Assembly (NCBI RefSeq): GCF_017315985.1
Contig: NZ_JAFLVR010000015.1
Location: forward strand, 21,668-85,667
Reading direction: 5' to 3'
Length of the DNA stretch: 64,000 bases
Source of the DNA: Candidatus Enterococcus murrayae
GTDB lineage: Bacteria; Bacillota; Bacilli; Lactobacillales; Enterococcaceae
Shown: in pieces, positions 60,168 to 64,000 of the stretch
How positions within the stretch are numbered: the first letter of the stretch is position 1
Layout of the letters: each line of letters opens with the position of its first letter
Position numbers and translations under genes: made by a program
The notes under the pieces: generated by a model
What the model was told of the DNA's origin: nothing
What the model saw: the letters and a program-made list of their open reading frames with translations, nothing else
Databases searched by the model: none

Positions 60168-60929
60168 TCACTTACTTCCTTCTGTTCCATAATAGTAGTA
60201 GGAATCTTCTCCTTGTTTCTTACCGTTATAGACGACTCCGATAATTTTGGCTTGGACCATGTCCAATAATTTTTTTGCTTCTAAAATTGCTTGCTTATTG
60301 GTTTTTCGTTCCCGCACAACCAATATCGTCCCGTCAACATAGGAAGACATGATTTGTGCATCAGTCACCGTTACGACTGGCGGCATGTCAAATATCACTA
60401 AATCAAAGGACTCGCTTAAGGTATCTACTAATTCCTGCATCCGTCTTGAGCTCAACAGCTCAGATGGATTCGGCGGTGTTGGTCCACTCGGCATTAAATA
60501 CAGATTCTCGATATTCGTTTCGATCAAGCGACTGCCAACCTGTGTATTTCCTTGTGTCAGAAAGACGTTTTCCATCTCTGGTTCTGATAAGAAGCTTCCC
60601 GTCGCAGTATTGCCTTCAGTTAGGTAGTTACTTAGCCCATTGACATTTGGGACCTTGAAGCTTAATGCGATATTTGGTTTTCTTAAATCCGCATCCACTA
60701 ATACGACCCGGCTGCCTGCATTTGCAAAAACAACCGCTAAATTTGAAGCTGTTGTTGTTTTTCCTTCTGAAGGACCTGAAGAGGTCACGACAAGTGATTT
60801 GATTTTTTTATCGGCTGAAGAAAATTCGATGTTCGTACGAATCTTCCGGTATTGCTCAGCTGCCGTTGAAAAAGGATTGATCGCAGTGATCAAATCAACC
60901 GGTGTAATTGCTTGTCTCTTTTTTGCCAT
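60168..60929 (-). CDS. cpsD: CpsD/Wze capsule tyrosine kinase
   Basis: A 253-aa BY-kinase. Walker A is GPSEGKTTTASNLA (near residue 52), Walker A' is VVLVDADLRKP, Walker B is LVIFDMPP, and a C-terminal tyrosine cluster DSYYYYGTEGSK provides autophosphorylation sites. It works with the membrane activator CpsC encoded 14 bases upstream. Together they control polymer export and length. AAGGGG precedes the ATG. Confidence 0.95.
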   Translation of the reverse strand: MAKKRQAITPVDLITAINPFSTAAEQYRKIRTNIEFSSADKKIKSLVVTSSGPSEGKTTTASNLAVVFANAGSRVVLVDADLRKPNIALSFKVPNVNGLSNYLTEGNTATGSFLSEPEMENVFLTQGNTQVGSRLIETNIENLYLMPSGPTPPNPSELLSSRRMQELVDTLSESFDLVIFDMPPVVTVTDAQIMSSYVDGTILVVRERKTNKQAILEAKKLLDMVQAKIIGVVYNGKKQGEDSYYYYGTEGSK

Positions 60930-60943
60930 CTAAAAATTTCCCC

Positions 60944-61732
60944 TTACACGCGTTTTCGATTACGAGTGGGCGCTGTACGAGTCCCTCGTGATTCTTTTTT
61001 GTTTTCTTGCGGTGGAGCTGCTGCTCCTCGATTATCATACAATTCTTTTTTGCTGACCTCAGATACTTGACCCAAAATCGGTAGTTCCAACGCTTCAATA
61101 ATGAAGCGCTCGTCTTTGACAGTCTTATCTAGCAGCTCTGTTAAGAACGCCAAGCCGACACCCAGCATCAAGCCTACGACTGCTCCGATCAGCAGGTTCA
61201 ATTTATTGTTCGGGAAGACCGCCTTAGAGGGCACGACTCCTTTTGAAGTAATCGTTACTTTGTTAACTGCTAAAACATCCTCTGCTTTTTCTTGGAATGT
61301 CGTCGCTGTGACATTCGCGATCGTCGCTGCTTTACGTGGTTCAGGTGAAGTCGCAACGATTTGGAACATTTGCGAGTTTTGCGCCTGTTCCACTTCGATC
61401 ATGTCTTTCAATTCAGCATTGCTGTAGGTATATTGGTATTCACTTTGTAGTTCCTTTTGAACGGCATCGATAACGACATCGCCTTTAATCATGTCTTTAT
61501 ATGTATTGATCAAGAGCACGTTCCCATTGATATCATTTTGCAGATTGGTATTTGCTCCTTCTGCCGGGTTGTTTTGCACGATTAGTTGTGCGGCTGAATC
61601 GTATTTAGGCGTGATCAAGAAAAAGGTCACGACCGCGGCCAGCCCGATTCCGGCAATCGTGGTCATTAAGATCAATAATGCTTTCTTTTTTAATACCTGA
61701 AATAACTCTTCTAAGCTGATTGTTTCTTCCAT
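60944..61732 (-). CDS. cpsC: CpsC/Wzd polysaccharide co-polymerase
   Basis: A 262-aa protein with Wzz topology: membrane helices near residues 20-42 and 175-195, with an extracytoplasmic loop between. The cytoplasmic C terminus, with the kinase-activating part and a basic end (TRNRKRV), touches CpsD. The PPE-like proline motif before the second helix reads VVPSKAVFPNNKLN. The ATG at 61732 is preceded by AAGGG; a GTG five codons earlier is less likely. Confidence 0.92.
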   Translation of the reverse strand: MEETISLEELFQVLKKKALLILMTTIAGIGLAAVVTFFLITPKYDSAAQLIVQNNPAEGANTNLQNDINGNVLLINTYKDMIKGDVVIDAVQKELQSEYQYTYSNAELKDMIEVEQAQNSQMFQIVATSPEPRKAATIANVTATTFQEKAEDVLAVNKVTITSKGVVPSKAVFPNNKLNLLIGAVVGLMLGVGLAFLTELLDKTVKDERFIIEALELPILGQVSEVSKKELYDNRGAAAPPQENKKESRGTRTAPTRNRKRV

Positions 61733-61746
61733 CTTTTTTCCCTTCA

Positions 61747-62592
61747 CTAACGAACGTTATGTATTTTTTTTGAACGCATCTTCTCACTAAGCAGCACCAT
61801 TAACAGTGCTAAAGCAGTCAATGCGATTCCCACAAAGACAAAACTCAAATCAAACGCTGTAATATAGCCTGTCACAAAGCGATACAAGCCTTCCGACATG
61901 ATCCCTAATCGGTTGATCACTCCACTAACGTAGATGATTGCTGGTAAAACAGTTAACATCAACCCTGCACCTAAAAAAGTAACGCTGCTCCAGCGAACCT
62001 TTTGATGCTTCATTTTGACCATCAGCAGCAAGCCGACGAACACTAATAAGAAAGCCACGCCAACGATAATCAGAATCAGCGTCAAAGCAGACTGAAAAGC
62101 CATTACCTTTTTACCGTAACTTAATAGGTAAGGAATCTCGATATAGTTTGAGTAATTCTTCGTAGCGGTATTCGCTAAATTATCCAAATTCCGCTGTGTC
62201 GTTTCATCGATCGTGATATTTTTCTGTTGTGCGTATTGATTCACGTTTTTCAAAATATTGTCTTTGATTTGTTCTTCCCCTTGAAGCTCAAAGGGAATTT
62301 CTTGATAAATACTGCGAATATAATTATCAACATTTGCGGAAACAGTTTTTTCCGAGACAACATCAGCTAAGACTTCAGGCGGGATGTTACTGCCGCGACC
62401 TAAGTCTTGAATGCTTTGTGTCATATCTTTACGGATCGTTTCTGTATAATCCGTCGCATGGACTTGCTTGATCATAAAGTTTTGATTGAACAAAGTCATA
62501 CGGATACAGATCAGCGATACTGTAGCAAAGAGGAGTAAAGACCCGATGAATGCTAAGATCCATCGTGGGACATTTTTTGATGCTTGTTTCAT
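61747..62592 (-). CDS. Membrane protein of unknown function in capsule operon
   Basis: A 281-aa protein. One N-terminal helix (WILAFIGSLLLFATVSLICI), an extracytoplasmic region of about 130 residues (polar, helical, rich in Gln/Asn/Asp), and three more helices (near 165-187, 200-220 and 240-260) before a basic tail. I recognise no catalytic motif. It lies between the sortase and cpsC genes with a good AGGAGG site. Its position suggests involvement in capsule assembly or in displaying the product of the first gene. Length and topology do not match a known Cps protein. Confidence 0.7.
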   Translation of the reverse strand: MKQASKNVPRWILAFIGSLLLFATVSLICIRMTLFNQNFMIKQVHATDYTETIRKDMTQSIQDLGRGSNIPPEVLADVVSEKTVSANVDNYIRSIYQEIPFELQGEEQIKDNILKNVNQYAQQKNITIDETTQRNLDNLANTATKNYSNYIEIPYLLSYGKKVMAFQSALTLILIIVGVAFLLVFVGLLLMVKMKHQKVRWSSVTFLGAGLMLTVLPAIIYVSGVINRLGIMSEGLYRFVTGYITAFDLSFVFVGIALTALALLMVLLSEKMRSKKIHNVR

Positions 62593-62607
62593 AAGTTGCC
62601 TTTCCTC

Positions 62608-63291
62608 CTACTCATTTCCATTAATAATCGGACCTGAAACATACTCTCCAATAGCAAATAAGCGGTCATCAGTTAGACCCAAGCTATCTAATGGATAGCA
62701 GGTATAGAGAATAATCCGTCGGTCGTTTCGTTGATAAATCATATCGTCAATTTCTTTATCTTTTTTGTTTTTGATATCAAGCTGGGTAATACGATACGTA
62801 TAATTCCCGTAAGTCGTTTGGACTTCGATCGTATCTCCTACTTGAGCACCGCCAAGCTTGCCGAAATCATCGACATTATGTCCGCCGATCAGCGAAGTCC
62901 CTAATTCACCGGGATATACAGACCCCATGAATTGGCCTGCGCCTTGACGTAAAATTTGTTCGGTATCTCCAAAATATAAAGGAACATCCAATTGTACTTT
63001 TTCTATCTTAACTTTGCCGAAAAGCTCTCCTCCCACTGGATAAGTGATCTTACTTGATGGAAGTTCGTCCTTCTCGTTCGTCGCGATTTTTTTATTATCT
63101 ACAGCCTCAAATGTCTGTTCCGTCGCCTCAAAGTCGGGGGTATCTGTTAATAAAAACAATTGAATAGAAGAAGTAACAAATTGAATAACAGGTTTTCCAA
63201 TTACGTATATTAAGGAATAGCCGAAAATCAGAAAGATGATCGGAGCGATCAAAATCGCCCCAACCCTCTTCAGCCTAGAAGCTCTACGCAA
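62608..63291 (-). CDS. Sortase encoded at the head of the capsule operon
   Basis: A 227-aa sortase with an N-terminal membrane helix (VGAILIAPIIFLIFGYSLIYVI). The barrel contains the His in IGGHNVDDF, Cys in ILYTCYPLD and Arg in TDDRLFAIG. It lacks the class C lid and C-terminal helix, so it fits neither the pilus class C type at 15070 nor clearly class A. It begins with TTG behind AGGA, overlapping the upstream gene by 8 bases. Tight coupling to the anchored-like protein suggests a dedicated substrate. Confidence 0.9.
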   Translation of the reverse strand: MRRASRLKRVGAILIAPIIFLIFGYSLIYVIGKPVIQFVTSSIQLFLLTDTPDFEATEQTFEAVDNKKIATNEKDELPSSKITYPVGGELFGKVKIEKVQLDVPLYFGDTEQILRQGAGQFMGSVYPGELGTSLIGGHNVDDFGKLGGAQVGDTIEVQTTYGNYTYRITQLDIKNKKDKEIDDMIYQRNDRRIILYTCYPLDSLGLTDDRLFAIGEYVSGPIINGNE

Positions 63292-63892
63292 GTTTCTTAC
63301 GTCCTACTACAAATGCACCTGCTGCAACAAGTAATAAGCTTGCGAAAGAAATTGCACTAGACAAATGTGTAGCACCAGTTTGTTTCACTGCGCCACCAGA
63401 TGTGTAGACTGTACTGCTGGCTGGTTTAGTCGTACTGCTAGTTGAACCAGCAGAGCCTGAACCTGGCTGAGTGATAGAATAGCCTCCTGGGTAGAAGGTG
63501 ATTGTCAGCCCTAGGATATTCGCCGCTTTGGTGATAATATCCTTTAATTGGTTCTTGGTGTTCAATGGCAAGGCTTTGATCAAAGCTTCAATAGAGTTGA
63601 TATTTGAAACATCAACACCTGAAGATTCAACTAAAGAACGAGCGCTTTGGATTTGTGCAACAACGCTGTTCACTTTATCAGCAGAAACATCATTTTGTTT
63701 CAAGAAATTTTCTGCTTGTGCGCGTTCTGATGCACCAATGTTAAACGTTTTTCCGCCTACAGTTACGCCTTTATCCAGCTCCGACAAAATTCTTTGTTCA
63801 TCAGCAGTAATGGCACCATCCGCATGAGCACTAGGCCCAACAAATAAAACCACTGCGATGAGCGCAATTAACCCACTTACAATTTTCTTCAT
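63284..63892 (-). CDS. Secreted wall-anchored-like protein with a non-LPXTG tail
   Basis: A 202-aa protein. Signal peptide ends near SAHA. The mature part is helical (about residues 28-120) with Ser/Thr-rich stalk (about 140-165). The C terminus has VKQTGATHLSSAISFASLLL followed by VAAGAFVVGRKKLA, i.e. a sorting-signal layout (motif, hydrophobic helix, basic tail) with KQTGA in place of LPXTG. The strong AGGGAGG site and position make it the first gene of the operon. The helical domain resembles DUF1002-type proteins. A substrate of the adjacent sortase is likely but inferred. Confidence 0.78.
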   Translation of the reverse strand: MKKIVSGLIALIAVVLFVGPSAHADGAITADEQRILSELDKGVTVGGKTFNIGASERAQAENFLKQNDVSADKVNSVVAQIQSARSLVESSGVDVSNINSIEALIKALPLNTKNQLKDIITKAANILGLTITFYPGGYSITQPGSGSAGSTSSTTKPASSTVYTSGGAVKQTGATHLSSAISFASLLLVAAGAFVVGRKKLA

Positions 63893-63935
63893 CTACATAC
63901 CTCCCTTACTAAGTTTTTTATGTTACCCATGTCAC

Positions 63936-63979
63936 AATTCAGCGAAAAAAAATCCAATTTTTCCGCTGAATTTAGTATA
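63936..63979 (-). promoter_or_regulatory. Capsule operon promoter -10 and initial dyad
   Basis: On the minus strand TATACT (63974-63979) is a good -10; its -35 falls at the window edge. Just downstream AATTCAGCG...AAAAA pairs with TTTTT...CGCTGAATT (63936-63972), which would be at the very start of the transcript. It could be a protein-binding dyad or a 5' stabilising hairpin. Confidence 0.5.
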
Positions 63980-64000
63980 CTTTCTATTACAAAAAAAAAC

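Noticed and set aside
1..64000. CRISPR arrays, rRNA or tRNA genes
   Set aside because: No regularly spaced repeats, no ribosomal RNA signatures and no cloverleaf with T-loop consensus were noticed on either strand. A tRNA scan would be the decisive test.

Overview
The window looks like a chromosomal segment of an Enterococcus (or close relative). Three things point there: a WxL/DUF916 surface-protein operon, an Ebp-like sortase pilus locus, and the conserved gene set first seen as a block in Enterococcus faecalis (DUF4310, DUF4311, DUF4312, SFCGS, PRD, with a KDGP-aldolase-like protein, a SelA-like PLP enzyme and an amidohydrolase). A low-GC capsule locus of the streptococcal/enterococcal Wzy type and an Fst-type small toxin fit the same placement. 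I cannot name the species from sequence alone.

Layout. 1-706 is the start of an oligopeptide-type ABC ATPase, cut by the window edge. 1098-9314 (minus) is a catabolic operon: KDGP aldolase-like, PLP ammonia-lyase-like, amidohydrolase, four proteins of a poorly understood membrane system, a stand-alone PRD protein and a PRD/EIIB activator. 9610-14395 holds small regulators and housekeeping genes: a MerR gene with a textbook 19-bp-spacer promoter driving a hydrolase, an antitoxin with a frameshifted RelE-like toxin, CorA, an XRE regulator and a YxeA-like protein. 14406-21552 (minus) holds a hydrolase gene followed by a two-pilin pilus locus with a class C sortase. 21895-26220 has a dead VanZ-like copy, an XRE membrane regulator and an acyltransferase/membrane glycan gene pair. 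26429-31499 is an ascorbate-type PTS with a TalC-like aldolase and a divergent PRD regulator.

31749-33217 is a second antitoxin with a dead MazF/PemK toxin, an IS30 remnant and the intact VanZ paralogue. 33569-39767 is a WxL surface-complex operon (two WxL proteins, a DUF916/DUF3324 protein, an LPKTGE protein, a small membrane protein, a winged-helix regulator) next to a 35-aa peptide gene. 40133-41239 is a tyrosine recombinase whose gene is flanked by 20-bp inverted repeats, a candidate invertible switch between the WxL operon and a PgaC/PgaD-like polysaccharide synthase pair (41883-43693). 44185-46929 has a ComK-family gene, a DUF1659/DUF2922-type cluster and a 30-codon Fst-like toxin. 46942-49568 contains a tandem-duplication scar (repeat terminator plus LytR-CpsA-Psr fragment) around an Rpn-family nuclease, and then the intact LCP gene.

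50241-63892 is a capsule locus: regulatory and initiation genes (CpsC, CpsD, CpsB, initiating sugar transferase), two glycosyltransferases, a CDP-alcohol transferase-like protein and a Wzy polymerase on the minus strand. The Wzx flippase sits on the opposite strand, separated by an IS graveyard (IS3, IS110 and another IS3-type remnant). The capsule operon begins with a sortase and a cell-wall-anchored-like protein with a non-LPXTG tail, which is unusual.

The main theme is cell-surface construction (pilus, WxL complex, two exopolysaccharide systems, capsule). It is interleaved with carbohydrate-acid catabolism and several decaying mobile or selfish elements.
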